Assembly: GCF_000971155.1 (NCBI RefSeq)
Contig: NZ_BBLX01000001.1
Span: forward strand, 289,879-353,878
Reading direction: 5' to 3'
Source: Demequina maris
GTDB lineage: Bacteria; Actinomycetota; Actinomycetes; Actinomycetales; Demequinaceae
DNA length: 64,000 bases
A program made the translations under genes and the position numbers. Under the pieces are notes generated by a model that saw nothing but the letters and a program-made list of their open reading frames with translations, did not search any database and was not told the DNA's origin. Numbering within the stretch: position 1 is the stretch's first letter; every line of letters begins with the position of its first letter. Below, piece by piece: positions 34,071 to 42,176 of the stretch.

Positions 34071-35291
34071 TTACTCCGCCTCGGCCGGCGACACGTCGGC
34101 GGCGGGGACCGTCGCGACGAGCTCGGGCGAGTAGGAGTCGCCGTCGGCGACGAGCTTCACCTGGAACATGTCCTGCAGCAGGGCGTGGTCGCCCTCGCGG
34201 ACGGTCATGGTGCCCTTGGGACCCTCGAACGAGAAGCCCTCGAGCGCCGCGATCATGGCGTCGACGTCGCCGGCGCCCTCCTGGATGGCCTGGACCACCA
34301 TGAGGGCGGCGTTGAATCCGTCGGGGCTGAACAGGTCGGCGGTGCCGCCCGCGGCCTCGATGTGCTCGACCATCGCGGCGTTGACCTCGTTGTCGGTCGC
34401 GCCCGCGAAGTAGTGGTTGAGGAACTTGATCGACTCGGAGGCCTCACCGTACGCGCCGTACGTGGCGACGTCGCCGAGGCCGGTGACGACCGGGACCTCG
34501 TCGAGCACGCCCTGCTGGCTCATCGACTGCCACATCGCGCCCGAGGTCGCGCCGGCCCAGGCCACGAACACCAGGTCCGGCTTGGCGTCGAGCACCTGCT
34601 GGGCGAACGTCGTGAACTCGGTGATGTCCTCGGCGACGAGGATCGAGTCGACCTTCGCACCCTGAGCACCGAGGATCGCGTCGACCGCGGCGAAGTTGCC
34701 CTGGCCGAACGCGGTGTCCTGGGCGAACACGAGCACCTTCTTGCCCTCGACGTCGTCGAGGAAGGTACCGGCGGTGGCCACGTCCTGCGAGCTCTGACGG
34801 CCCGAGCGGAACGTGTACTCGTTGATGCCGGTGATCGCGTCCGCGGCCGCGGGACCCGAGATGTACAGCACCTGGTTCTGGGCGGCCTGCTCGGCGACCG
34901 CGAGCGCGACGCCCGAGGACACCGTGCCCGTGAGGATGTTGACGCCCGAGCCGATGAGCTCCTTGGCGGCGGTGACGGCCTTGTCGGCGTCGCCCGCATC
35001 GTCGCGGTTCTCGATCACGATGGTGGTGTCGCCCACCATGTTCGTGCCGTCCGTCGCATAGTCGAGGCCGGCCTCGAAGCCCGCGAGGAACTGCTCGCCG
35101 TAGCCGGCGAGGACGCCGGACTCGCTGGTGATGACGCCGACGGTGACCTCGGTCGCCTGGGACATCCCCGACGAGGAGGAGGACGAGCTCGACGGCTCGG
35201 TGCCGGGAGACTCGGAGGTGGGAGCACAGGCTGCCAGGATGGTGGTCAACGCGGCTACGGCGCCGATGAGCGCCGCCTTCTCTTTACGCAT
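34071..35291 (-). CDS. ABC transporter substrate-binding lipoprotein (LivK/amide-binding type)
   Basis: 406 residues from the ATG at 35291. Signal peptide with lipobox (ALTTILAAC), then a Ser-rich linker (eight Ser in a row), then a periplasmic-binding fold type I (VTVGVITSESGVLAGYGEQF, VLYISGPAAADAI, VLVFAQDTAFGQGN). It captures the ligand outside the membrane. It is the first gene of the ten-gene operon and sits behind a consensus promoter and a palindromic operator candidate. Ligand class unknown: despite the 'branched-chain amino acid' label, such proteins also bind amides, aromatic acids and short carboxylic acids, and the catabolic neighbours favour an acid. Confidence 0.9.
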   Translation of the reverse strand: MRKEKAALIGAVAALTTILAACAPTSESPGTEPSSSSSSSSGMSQATEVTVGVITSESGVLAGYGEQFLAGFEAGLDYATDGTNMVGDTTIVIENRDDAGDADKAVTAAKELIGSGVNILTGTVSSGVALAVAEQAAQNQVLYISGPAAADAITGINEYTFRSGRQSSQDVATAGTFLDDVEGKKVLVFAQDTAFGQGNFAAVDAILGAQGAKVDSILVAEDITEFTTFAQQVLDAKPDLVFVAWAGATSGAMWQSMSQQGVLDEVPVVTGLGDVATYGAYGEASESIKFLNHYFAGATDNEVNAAMVEHIEAAGGTADLFSPDGFNAALMVVQAIQEGAGDVDAMIAALEGFSFEGPKGTMTVREGDHALLQDMFQVKLVADGDSYSPELVATVPAADVSPAEAE

Positions 35292-35323
35292 GGGAACTGC
35301 CCTTTCGCCATTGAAAGTTGCGT

Positions 35324-35343
35324 ACCTGAAAGGCGATTCAGGT
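35324..35343. promoter_or_regulatory. Palindromic operator candidate of the catabolic operon
   Basis: ACCTGAA-N6-TTCAGGT, a perfect 7-bp inverted repeat placed at and just after the predicted transcription start. Size and position fit repression by the TetR protein encoded in the operon. I found no second copy upstream of the monooxygenase gene. Confidence 0.5.
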
Positions 35344-35351
35344 TATGGGTC

Positions 35352-35380
35352 ACGCTAGGGGCGTCGAGCGTTCGAGTCAA
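35352..35380 (-). promoter_or_regulatory. Sigma-70-type promoter of the catabolic operon
   Basis: On the minus strand: -35 TTGACT (35380-35375), a 17-base spacer, and -10 TAGCGT (35357-35352). It drives the substrate-binding protein gene and probably all ten genes. Confidence 0.65.
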
Positions 35381-35413
35381 GCGGCGGCGTGTCCCGGAGT
35401 GTCGCGGGGCCGC

Positions 35414-36589
35414 TCACAGGGCTCGCTCGGGCTCCTGGCCGTGCACGCGCACCGTGTCCCTGCCTGCCGCCTTCGCCTCGTACAGCGCCGCGTCGGCGCG
35501 CGCGATCAGCGCCTCGAGCGGGACGCCCCGCTCCACACGGGCGACGCCGTGGCTCGCGGTCGGCGAGCCCGGACCGCCGCCGTCCTGGGCCGCGACGAAG
35601 CGCCGCGTCACGGCGTCCGCGCGCTCCGCCGCCCGCGCGGGGCTCACGCCGACCAGCACCGCCACGAACTCGTCGCCGCCCATGCGTCCGATGAGATCGC
35701 CGGGGCCGAGCTCCTGCCGCCACGCCTGCGCGAAGCGCACGAGCGCCCGGTCGCCCTCCGCGTGGCCGTGGGTGTCGTTGACCCGCTTGAAGAAGTCGAG
35801 GTCGGAGACGACGATCGCGTCCTCGCGTCCGGCGGGGCGTGAGGCGAGGAGGCGCGCCGCCCGCGCGAGCAGCTCGCCGCGGCCCAGCACGCCGGTGAGG
35901 TCGTCCGTGGTGGCACGGCGCCGCAGCTCGTCCCGGTGGCCCGCGTCAGCGAGGTGCGTGACCGCCAGCGTGACCGCGGTGACGGTGGCGATGAGGATGA
36001 GCGTCGTGAGGCCGGTGCCGCCCACGGAGGTGAAGAGCTCGCTGCGCGGTCCCTCCACCACGTAGAGCGCCCAGCGCACGGCGTAGAACGCCGCGTACAC
36101 GGTGCCGGCGACCGCGAAGGTGAGGAGCGCGCCCCGCGCCGAGGGGTGCGCCTGGGTCGGGGCGGCGTCCCGGTCGCGCCACAGCCGCCACACCTCCCGC
36201 GCCGCCACGCCGACCGTCGCGCCCATGGCCGCGAGGAAGTACGCGCCGCCCGCCCAGGTCTCGTGCGCGGGGTCCCCGGCCAGGGCGGTGCCGAGGGCGC
36301 CCGCGAGCACCGTGGCGGCGAGCCACCACGGGAGCGGTCGACCGCGCAGGGAGCGCGCCGCGCCGACCACGCACAGCCCGCCCAGCACGCCGGCGGTGTT
36401 GGCGAGCGGCACCGTGATCGCCTGCAGCGGCGAGCCGTTGCCCAGGTACAGCACCGTGCTCGAGCCGTACGCGGCGAGCGCGCACGCCCACCATCCGACC
36501 ACGGGCGCGTGCGACGTGCGGCGGAGCACGAGCACGGTGTGCACCGCGGCGAGGACGACCACGACGGCGAGCGCGAGGCGCACGCTCAT
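35414..36589 (-). CDS. Membrane-bound GGDEF protein (putative diguanylate cyclase)
   Basis: 391 residues from the ATG at 36589; a GTG at 36601 is also in frame. The N-terminal half holds about six membrane helices (MSVRLALAVVVVLAAVH onward). The C-terminal half is a GGDEF domain: DDLTGVLGRGELL, DLDFFKRVNDTHGHAEGD, and the intact active-site loop RMGGDEFVAVL. It should make cyclic di-GMP. There is no obvious RxxD inhibitory site five residues before GGDEF. It is not co-transcribed with the importer. Confidence 0.88.
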   Translation of the reverse strand: MSVRLALAVVVVLAAVHTVLVLRRTSHAPVVGWWACALAAYGSSTVLYLGNGSPLQAITVPLANTAGVLGGLCVVGAARSLRGRPLPWWLAATVLAGALGTALAGDPAHETWAGGAYFLAAMGATVGVAAREVWRLWRDRDAAPTQAHPSARGALLTFAVAGTVYAAFYAVRWALYVVEGPRSELFTSVGGTGLTTLILIATVTAVTLAVTHLADAGHRDELRRRATTDDLTGVLGRGELLARAARLLASRPAGREDAIVVSDLDFFKRVNDTHGHAEGDRALVRFAQAWRQELGPGDLIGRMGGDEFVAVLVGVSPARAAERADAVTRRFVAAQDGGGPGSPTASHGVARVERGVPLEALIARADAALYEAKAAGRDTVRVHGQEPERAL

Positions 36590-36733
36590 CGGATCGATCA
36601 CGGGGCCACCGTACGGAAGCCCGCGGGCCGCGGGAAGGGCGGTGTGGGCGTTCTCACATCGGGTCCCGCGCACGCCACCAGGGACGATGCGCGGGACCGG
36701 TGGCGTCGCGACCTCCGACGGCGTGCCACGGCC

Positions 36734-36739
36734 TACCCT
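36734..36739 (+). promoter_or_regulatory. -10 box of a leaderless promoter
   Basis: TACCCT ends six bases before the ATG at 36746, and no ribosome site is present. Confidence 0.5.
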
Positions 36740-36745
36740 GGACGC

Positions 36746-37696
36746 ATGGCCCGCGTCCTCATCACCGCCTTCGAACCGATGCCCGGCGCCACCGCGGAGG
36801 CGTCCGCGGATGCCGTCAGGATCCTCGCCGAGACCTGGCACGGCAGCGCCGAGATCGTGCACCGCGACCTGGAGCCCGCGTACAAGGAGGCCGCGCGCCG
36901 CCTCCGCGCCTCCGTGGCCAAGCACCTCCCCGACGCGGTCATCGTCGTGGCCACCGCGCCCGGCGCCGACGCGGTCACGATCGAGCGCCTCGCCGTCAAC
37001 CTCGACGACGCCGCGACGCCCGACGCCCACGGCGCCCAGCCCGTCGACGCCCCGGTGGTCGAGGGCGCCGCCGCGGCGCTGTGGTCGACCCTGCCCGGCA
37101 AGGACATCGTCGCGGCGCTCGCGGAGCGCGGGCTGCCCGCACGGCTGTCGCTCAACGCCGGCAGCGGCCTCGCGAACCACGTGTTCTACGTGATGCAGCG
37201 CGAGCTGGCCGAGTGGGGCGTCCCCAGCGGCCTCGTGCAGCTGCCGGCGACCCCGGAGATGGGTGCGCCCGGGCCGGCGCTCCCCGCCGAGGTCCTCGCC
37301 GAGGCGCTGCGCACCATCGTCGAGACCGTCATGGGCGAGCACCCCGAGCCCGAGCCGGAGATCGACGAGGAGGACGAGTCCGAGGCGACCCAGCCGTTCC
37401 TCATGCCCATCACGGCGCCGATCCCGGGCGACACCCCCGCGTTTGGCCTGCCCGTGGCGCCCGAGGCCGAGCCCGACGCCGCCGAACCGCTTCCCGAGCT
37501 CACGCCCGCCTGGTCGCCCACCTCGGGCGAGGTGCCCGAGGTTACGCAGGAGGCCGCCGCATCGTCCGCGCCGGAGGAGGAGCCCGAGCCGGAGCCCGCG
37601 CGCGACGACGAGGAGCCGGCCGCGCCGGACGAGGCACCCGCGTACCGTCATCCCACGTGGGACGAGATCATCTCGGGCGCCCGCACGGAGTCCTGA
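36746..37696 (+). CDS. Pyroglutamyl-peptidase-like pseudoenzyme with acidic tail
   Basis: 316 residues. Residues 1-215 have the fold signatures of pyrrolidone-carboxylate peptidase (family C15): start RVLITAFEPM, VIVVATAPGADAVTIERLAVNL with the conserved Glu80, and LNAGSGLANHVFY. The catalytic Cys position (usually VCNHVFY) is Ala143, and the catalytic His position (usually HVP) is Gln165, so two of three catalytic residues are lost. Residues about 216-316 are a Glu/Pro/Ala-rich, probably disordered tail ending HPTWDEIISGARTES. It is unlikely to be a peptidase; a binding or scaffold role is inference. It starts from a leaderless promoter and precedes the deaminase gene by 23 bases. Confidence 0.8.
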   Translation: MARVLITAFEPMPGATAEASADAVRILAETWHGSAEIVHRDLEPAYKEAARRLRASVAKHLPDAVIVVATAPGADAVTIERLAVNLDDAATPDAHGAQPVDAPVVEGAAAALWSTLPGKDIVAALAERGLPARLSLNAGSGLANHVFYVMQRELAEWGVPSGLVQLPATPEMGAPGPALPAEVLAEALRTIVETVMGEHPEPEPEIDEEDESEATQPFLMPITAPIPGDTPAFGLPVAPEAEPDAAEPLPELTPAWSPTSGEVPEVTQEAAASSAPEEEPEPEPARDDEEPAAPDEAPAYRHPTWDEIISGARTES

Positions 37697-37719
37697 CCCG
37701 CATCGTCCCCGGAGGAGAC

Positions 37720-38328
37720 ATGGCCCACGGCCTCGCCACCAGCGTCACCCTGTCCCTGCCCGCCTGGCTCGTCGACGAGATCCCCGCCCTTCCGGACGCG
37801 CTCGCGACGCCCGAGGAGCAGATGGCGCTGGTGCACCGGCTCGCGGATCGCAACTGGCGCGAGGGCGGCGGGGGGCCGTTCGCGGCCATCGTCGTCGACG
37901 GCACCACCGGCGAGCTCGTCTCGGTGGGCGTGAACGTGGTGCTCGGCACCGGCATCAGCGCGGGCCACGCGGAGGTCATGGCCCTCGCGCTCGCGCAGGC
38001 CCGCCTCGGCTCCTGGGACCTGGGCGCGGAGCGCGACCTCGCGCTCGTCGTCAACTGGCGCCCGTGCGTGCAGTGCTACGGCGCGACGCTGTGGTCGGGG
38101 GTGCGCCGGCTCGTGGTGGCCGGCGAAGGCCCCGAGCTCGAGAAGCTCACCCGCTTCGACGAGGGACCCGTGGTCGCCGACTGGGCCGAGCAGTTCGAGG
38201 CCCGCGGCATCGCCGTCACCAGCGACGTGCTGCGCGCCGAGGCGCTCGAGGTCTACCGCGCGTACGGCGAGTCCGCCTCGACCGTCTACAACGCGCGCGG
38301 CACGGGGCCGGTCGAGCAGGTCCGGTGA
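37720..38328 (+). CDS. Nucleoside/guanine deaminase-like zinc enzyme
   Basis: 202 residues from the ATG at 37720 (ribosome site GGAGGAG). Cytidine deaminase-like fold: HAEVMAL with the zinc His83 and proton-shuttle Glu85, and PCVQC with Cys116 and Cys119 (usually PCxxC). The context GGGGPFAAIVVD resembles guanine deaminase and tRNA-adenosine deaminase-like proteins. Substrate uncertain: guanine or a related purine base, or a cytosine analogue. Overlaps the next gene (GTGA), so the two are coupled. Confidence 0.82.
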   Translation: MAHGLATSVTLSLPAWLVDEIPALPDALATPEEQMALVHRLADRNWREGGGGPFAAIVVDGTTGELVSVGVNVVLGTGISAGHAEVMALALAQARLGSWDLGAERDLALVVNWRPCVQCYGATLWSGVRRLVVAGEGPELEKLTRFDEGPVVADWAEQFEARGIAVTSDVLRAEALEVYRAYGESASTVYNARGTGPVEQVR

Positions 38329-38864
38329 CCGAGCCCGCGAACGCCGGCGCCATCGCGCGCGCCACCGGTCGCGCCTGGGAGGGTTGGGTCGCCGCCTTCG
38401 AGGACGCGGGAGGCGCGGAGCTCGATCACCGGGGCCTCGTCGCGGTGGCCGCGCGCGACCTCGGCCACGTGGACAACCCGGGCTGGTGGGCGCAGACGGT
38501 CGCCGTCGCGTACGAGCAGCACCTCGGGAGGCGCACCCTCGGCCAGCGCCAGGACGGCAGCTACGAGGCCTCGGCGAGCCGCACGCATGGCGGCACGCTC
38601 GACGAGGCCATCGGGGCCTGGCGCGCGGTCGTGGACGGGCTGACCGCGCTGGGAGGCGTGCCCTTCGCGGACGCGCCCACCGAGACCGCGACCGACGGCT
38701 ACCGCCGGTGGCGCGTCACGCTCGCCGACGGCACGCGCGTTCTCGCGCAGGCGAGCCTGCGGTCCGGGCGCGCGGTCCTCACGCTCACCTGGTCGCGGCT
38801 CGCGTCCGACGAGGACCGGGAGCGCAAGCGCGCCGAGCTCAGGGCGCTGCTCGCACGGCTCTGA
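38325..38864 (+). CDS. DUF4287-like protein
   Basis: 179 residues. The first about 70 residues (GRAWEGWVAAFEDAGG, NPGWWAQTVAVAYEQHLGRR) match the DUF4287-type helical domain found in actinobacteria, often next to an AHSA1/SRPBCC domain. The remainder (YRRWRVTLADGTRVLAQASL) looks like the beta part of such a domain. No function is established. Translationally coupled to the deaminase. Confidence 0.7.
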   Translation: MTEPANAGAIARATGRAWEGWVAAFEDAGGAELDHRGLVAVAARDLGHVDNPGWWAQTVAVAYEQHLGRRTLGQRQDGSYEASASRTHGGTLDEAIGAWRAVVDGLTALGGVPFADAPTETATDGYRRWRVTLADGTRVLAQASLRSGRAVLTLTWSRLASDEDRERKRAELRALLARL

Positions 38865-38873
38865 TCCCGCCCG

Positions 38874-39020
38874 CCGGGACACTGAGTACTCCCCCACGGT
38901 GTTCCGGCGCCCGTGCGGGACGCTGAGTACTCGCTGTCCGCCGAGCCTCTCCGACCGACCCGAGTTCCGGGTGTCCCGCAGCGCGAGCGAGATGCGTGGG
39001 AGGAGTACTCAGTGTCCCGG
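38874..39020. repeat. Three copies of a GAGTACTC-containing repeat in a convergent gap
   Basis: Copy A at 38875-38891 and copy C at 39003-39019 (opposite strand) are perfect 17-bp inverted copies, CGGGACACTGAGTACTC; similarity continues to about 25 bp with one mismatch. Copy B at 38916-38932 is direct and differs by one base (CGGGACGCTGAGTACTC). Each contains the palindrome GAGTACTC. They occupy the gap between two convergent genes and could fold into a large hairpin that serves as a terminator, or be a dispersed repeat. Confidence 0.75.
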
Positions 39021-39035
39021 CCGTGGTGGTGGACG

Positions 39036-40388
39036 TCAGCGGGCGTCGATCTTGACGAACAGCATCGCGACGAGCCCGAGCGCGACGACCGTGATGAGGC
39101 CCAGCACGCCCCAGATGGTCGCGCCGGTGAGCGCGATCGCGAGCGTCCACATGAGCGGCGCGAGGAACGAGACCGCGCGGCCCGTGGTGGCGTAGAGCCC
39201 GAAGATCTCGCCCTGCTTGCCCGGGGGGCACACGCGCGCGAGCAGCGACCGCGATGCGGACTGCACCGGACCCACGAAGAGGCACAGGGTCAGCCCCGCG
39301 ATCCAGAACACGATCGGCCCGACGTCGTGCAGGAAGGCGACCGCGAGCCCCGCGACCACCATGCCGCTGAGCGAGCCGATGATGAGCCGGCGCGGACCGA
39401 TCCGGTCGTCGACCAGGCCCGCGAGCATCGTCGCGAGCCCCGCGACCAGGTTCGCGGCGATGCCGAACATGATGACCTGGGTCGGGTCGAAGCCGTACGC
39501 GACCGAGGCGATCACGGCGCCGAAGGCGAACACGCCGGCCAGGCCGTCGCGGTAGACCGCGCTCGCGCCGAGGAACCACACGGTCGGACGGGACTCGCGC
39601 CACAGGGCCACGAGGTCGCCCCACAGCCGCGTGTAGCTGCCGAGCAGCGACACCTGCGGGCGTCCGGTCGCGGGCGCCTCCGGGACGTAGCGGAACACGG
39701 GCCACGCGAAGATCACGGCCCACACCGCGCACCCGACCGCGATGAGGCGGTACGCCATGCCGTTGGAGGTGTCCATGCCCCACCAGTCGGCGCCGTCGGC
39801 GACCACGACGATGACGAGCGCGACGATGCCGCCGACGTACCCGAAGCCCCAGCCCAGCCCCGACACACGACCGACGTTGCGCGGGCTGCTCACCTGCGAG
39901 ATCAGCGCGTTGTAGTTGACGCCGCCGATCTCGCCGAAGACGCTGCCGAGCGCGATGAGCCCCACGCCGAGCGCGAAGAACGGCGGCGCGGCCTGGACGA
40001 AGAAGAGCCCGAGCATGCACAGCACGAGCAGCCCGGTGAAGAGCGCGAGCCAGGCCTTGCGCTTGCCCGACGTGTCGGCGCGCTGACCCAGCACGGGCGC
40101 GAGCACCGCGACGAGGATGCCGGCGACCGTCATCCCGGTGCCCAGGCCGCCCGCGAGCTGGGACAGGCCGAGGTCGTACGCGGGGTGCCCCTCGCCGAGC
40201 GACGCGATCTCGGGATCGAGGAAGGACTCGGAGGTGAGGTACAGCGCCACGAAGACGAACGTGACGATGACGGAGTTGAACGGCTGCGTGGCCCAGTCCC
40301 ACAACGCCCACGCGACGACGCGGCCCCACCGCGTCGGCCGGGCCGCATCGTCGGGGGCCGCCGCGTGCGAGGTCGCCTCGGAGGTCAT
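39036..40388 (-). CDS. MFS transporter, Atg22/UMF1 family
   Basis: 450 residues with about twelve membrane helices. The start WALWDWATQPFNSVIVTFVF is the signature of the UMF1/Atg22-like family, relatives of the yeast vacuolar amino acid effluxer. Other segments include LGQRADTSGKRKAWL and GPVQSASRSLLARVCPPGKQ. Bacterial members are thought to export small metabolites, but substrates are undefined. Monocistronic, divergent from the hydrolase gene. Confidence 0.9.
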   Translation of the reverse strand: MTSEATSHAAAPDDAARPTRWGRVVAWALWDWATQPFNSVIVTFVFVALYLTSESFLDPEIASLGEGHPAYDLGLSQLAGGLGTGMTVAGILVAVLAPVLGQRADTSGKRKAWLALFTGLLVLCMLGLFFVQAAPPFFALGVGLIALGSVFGEIGGVNYNALISQVSSPRNVGRVSGLGWGFGYVGGIVALVIVVVADGADWWGMDTSNGMAYRLIAVGCAVWAVIFAWPVFRYVPEAPATGRPQVSLLGSYTRLWGDLVALWRESRPTVWFLGASAVYRDGLAGVFAFGAVIASVAYGFDPTQVIMFGIAANLVAGLATMLAGLVDDRIGPRRLIIGSLSGMVVAGLAVAFLHDVGPIVFWIAGLTLCLFVGPVQSASRSLLARVCPPGKQGEIFGLYATTGRAVSFLAPLMWTLAIALTGATIWGVLGLITVVALGLVAMLFVKIDAR

Positions 40389-40478
40389 GGCCCAAGAGTG
40401 CCGTCCCCGGGTGAACTATGCGCGACCAACACGCCAACGGGGGCTGAACGTCGGGGCCGGAGGTGGCACGATCGGGGT

Positions 40479-41405
40479 ATGGACGACGCCGGGACCTGGG
40501 GCGACGATGTGCTCGCCGGGTTCGAGGCACGCCCGCTGGGTCCCGCGACGCTCATCCGCTCGACGGCTCCCCCGCCGCACCCGCGGGGCGCCGTCCTGCA
40601 CGTCCACGGCTACAACGACTACTTCTTCCAGGCGCACCTGGCGGAGTTCTTCGCGGGGCTCGGGCTCGCGTTCCACGCGCTCGACCTGCGCCGGGCCGGC
40701 CGGTCGCTGCGTCCCGGCGACACGCCCCACCTCATCCGGGACATCACGGAGCTGGGCGACGACATCTCCGCCGCCGCCGACGCGATCGCGGCGGAGCATC
40801 CCGGCCTGCCGCTCGTGATCCACGCGCACTCCACGGGCGGGCTCGCCGCGGCCATCTGGGCGTCGGACCGTCCCTCGCCCACGCTCACGGGCCTCATCCT
40901 CGACAGCCCGTTCTTCGCCCGGCCGGACAACCGGCGCGAGCGGGTGCTGCTGCACGCCGTCGGACCCGTCGCGCGCGTTCGACCCGGCGCCGTGCTCGCG
41001 CACCACCCGTCGCGCTACGCGGCCCACCTGCTGTCCGACGAGGGCGGGGCGTGGGGCTTCGACCCCGACTGGAAGACGCCGCTCGGCGTGCCCGCGCGCG
41101 CCTCCTGGCTCGCCGCGGTGCGGCGCGCGCAGCGGCGGGTCGCGCGCGGCCTCGACATCCGAGTGCCGGTGCTGGTCGCGCGGTCCCACAGCTCGGGCCC
41201 GGACACGCCCGACAACCCGCTCCTGGGCGTCCAGGACACCGCCGTCGACGTGGGTGCGATCGCGCGGCTGGCGCCGGGACTCGGTCCGGACGTCACCGAG
41301 GCGGTCATCACCGGCGGGGTCCACGAGCTGTCCCTGTCGTCCCCGGTGCCGCGCGCCGCGTACCTGGCCTCCATCCGCTCCTGGCTCCCGAAGGCGATCC
41401 CATGA
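40479..41405 (+). CDS. Alpha/beta hydrolase (serine lipase/lysophospholipase-like)
   Basis: 308 residues. HVHGYNDYF oxyanion region (41-49), DLRRAGRS, and the nucleophile HAHSTGG with Ser118. The acid and His lie in the C-terminal part (GGVHELSLSS). The sequence resembles monoglyceride-lipase/lysophospholipase-type enzymes. The stop overlaps the start of a glycerophosphodiester phosphodiesterase gene (ATGA), which supports a joint role in phospholipid or glycerolipid turnover: deacylation, then release of glycerol-3-phosphate. Confidence 0.82.
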   Translation: MDDAGTWGDDVLAGFEARPLGPATLIRSTAPPPHPRGAVLHVHGYNDYFFQAHLAEFFAGLGLAFHALDLRRAGRSLRPGDTPHLIRDITELGDDISAAADAIAAEHPGLPLVIHAHSTGGLAAAIWASDRPSPTLTGLILDSPFFARPDNRRERVLLHAVGPVARVRPGAVLAHHPSRYAAHLLSDEGGAWGFDPDWKTPLGVPARASWLAAVRRAQRRVARGLDIRVPVLVARSHSSGPDTPDNPLLGVQDTAVDVGAIARLAPGLGPDVTEAVITGGVHELSLSSPVPRAAYLASIRSWLPKAIP

Positions 41406-42172
41406 CCCCCACGCGCCCCGACCACCCGTACTTCGACGCCCCGTTCGCCGCGCTCGCGCACCGGGGCTTCTCGCGCGACGGCCTCGAGAACTCCATGACC
41501 GCGTTCCAGTCCGCGGTCGACCTCGGCTTCTCCTACGTCGAGACCGATGCGCACGGCACCGCCGACGGCATCGCCGTCGCGCTCCACGACTCGTCGCTCG
41601 ACCGCACCACCGACGCGGAGGGCGAGGTCTCGGAGCTGCCGTGGTCGGAGGTCAGGGCCGCGAGGATCGGCGGGGTCGAGCCGGTGCCGCTGCTCGAGGA
41701 CCTGCTCGGCACCTGGCCCGAGCTCCGCGTGAACATCGACGTCAAGGCCGAGTCCGGCATCGTCCCCATCGCGGAGGCCATCGAGCGCACGGGCGCGCAC
41801 GATCGCGTCTGCGTCGCATCGTTCTCCACCGCCCGCCGCGAGGCGACCGTCGCGAGGCTGAGCCGGCCGGTCGCCACCAGCGCGGGGACCGGCGAGGCGG
41901 CACGCTTCCTCGTGGGCGGGCTGCTCGGCCTCGGGACGCTGCGCTCGCTCGCGCACGTGCACGGCCTGCAGATCCCGTGGCGGGTCGGCGTGCTGCCGGT
42001 GCTGACCGAGCGGCACGTGCGGCTCGCCCACGAGGCGGGCAGGGTGGTCCACGTCTGGACGGTCAACAACCGCGCCGAGATGGAGTCGCTCCTCGATGCG
42101 GGCGTCGACGGCATCGTCTCGGACCGCGCGGACCTCCTCCGGGAGGTGCTCGAGGCGCGCGGCCTATGGTGA
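41402..42172 (+). CDS. glpQ: Glycerophosphodiester phosphodiesterase
   Basis: 256 residues. GDPD motifs: AHRGFSRDGLENS (His20, Glu29 area), YVETDAHGTADG, HDSSLDRTTD, VNIDVKAES and, at the end, VWTVNNRAEMESLLDAGVDG. It hydrolyses glycerophosphodiesters to glycerol-3-phosphate and an alcohol using a divalent metal. No signal peptide, so it is cytoplasmic. Translationally coupled to the upstream hydrolase. The gene symbol is by family only. Confidence 0.9.
   Translation: MTPTRPDHPYFDAPFAALAHRGFSRDGLENSMTAFQSAVDLGFSYVETDAHGTADGIAVALHDSSLDRTTDAEGEVSELPWSEVRAARIGGVEPVPLLEDLLGTWPELRVNIDVKAESGIVPIAEAIERTGAHDRVCVASFSTARREATVARLSRPVATSAGTGEAARFLVGGLLGLGTLRSLAHVHGLQIPWRVGVLPVLTERHVRLAHEAGRVVHVWTVNNRAEMESLLDAGVDGIVSDRADLLREVLEARGLW
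42165..42170 (+). promoter_or_regulatory. Leaderless -10 box inside the GDPD gene end
   Basis: TATGGT ends six bases before the ATG at 42177. The intervening GAGGGG could also act as a weak ribosome site, so the next gene may be expressed both ways. Confidence 0.4.
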
Positions 42173-42176
42173 GGGG

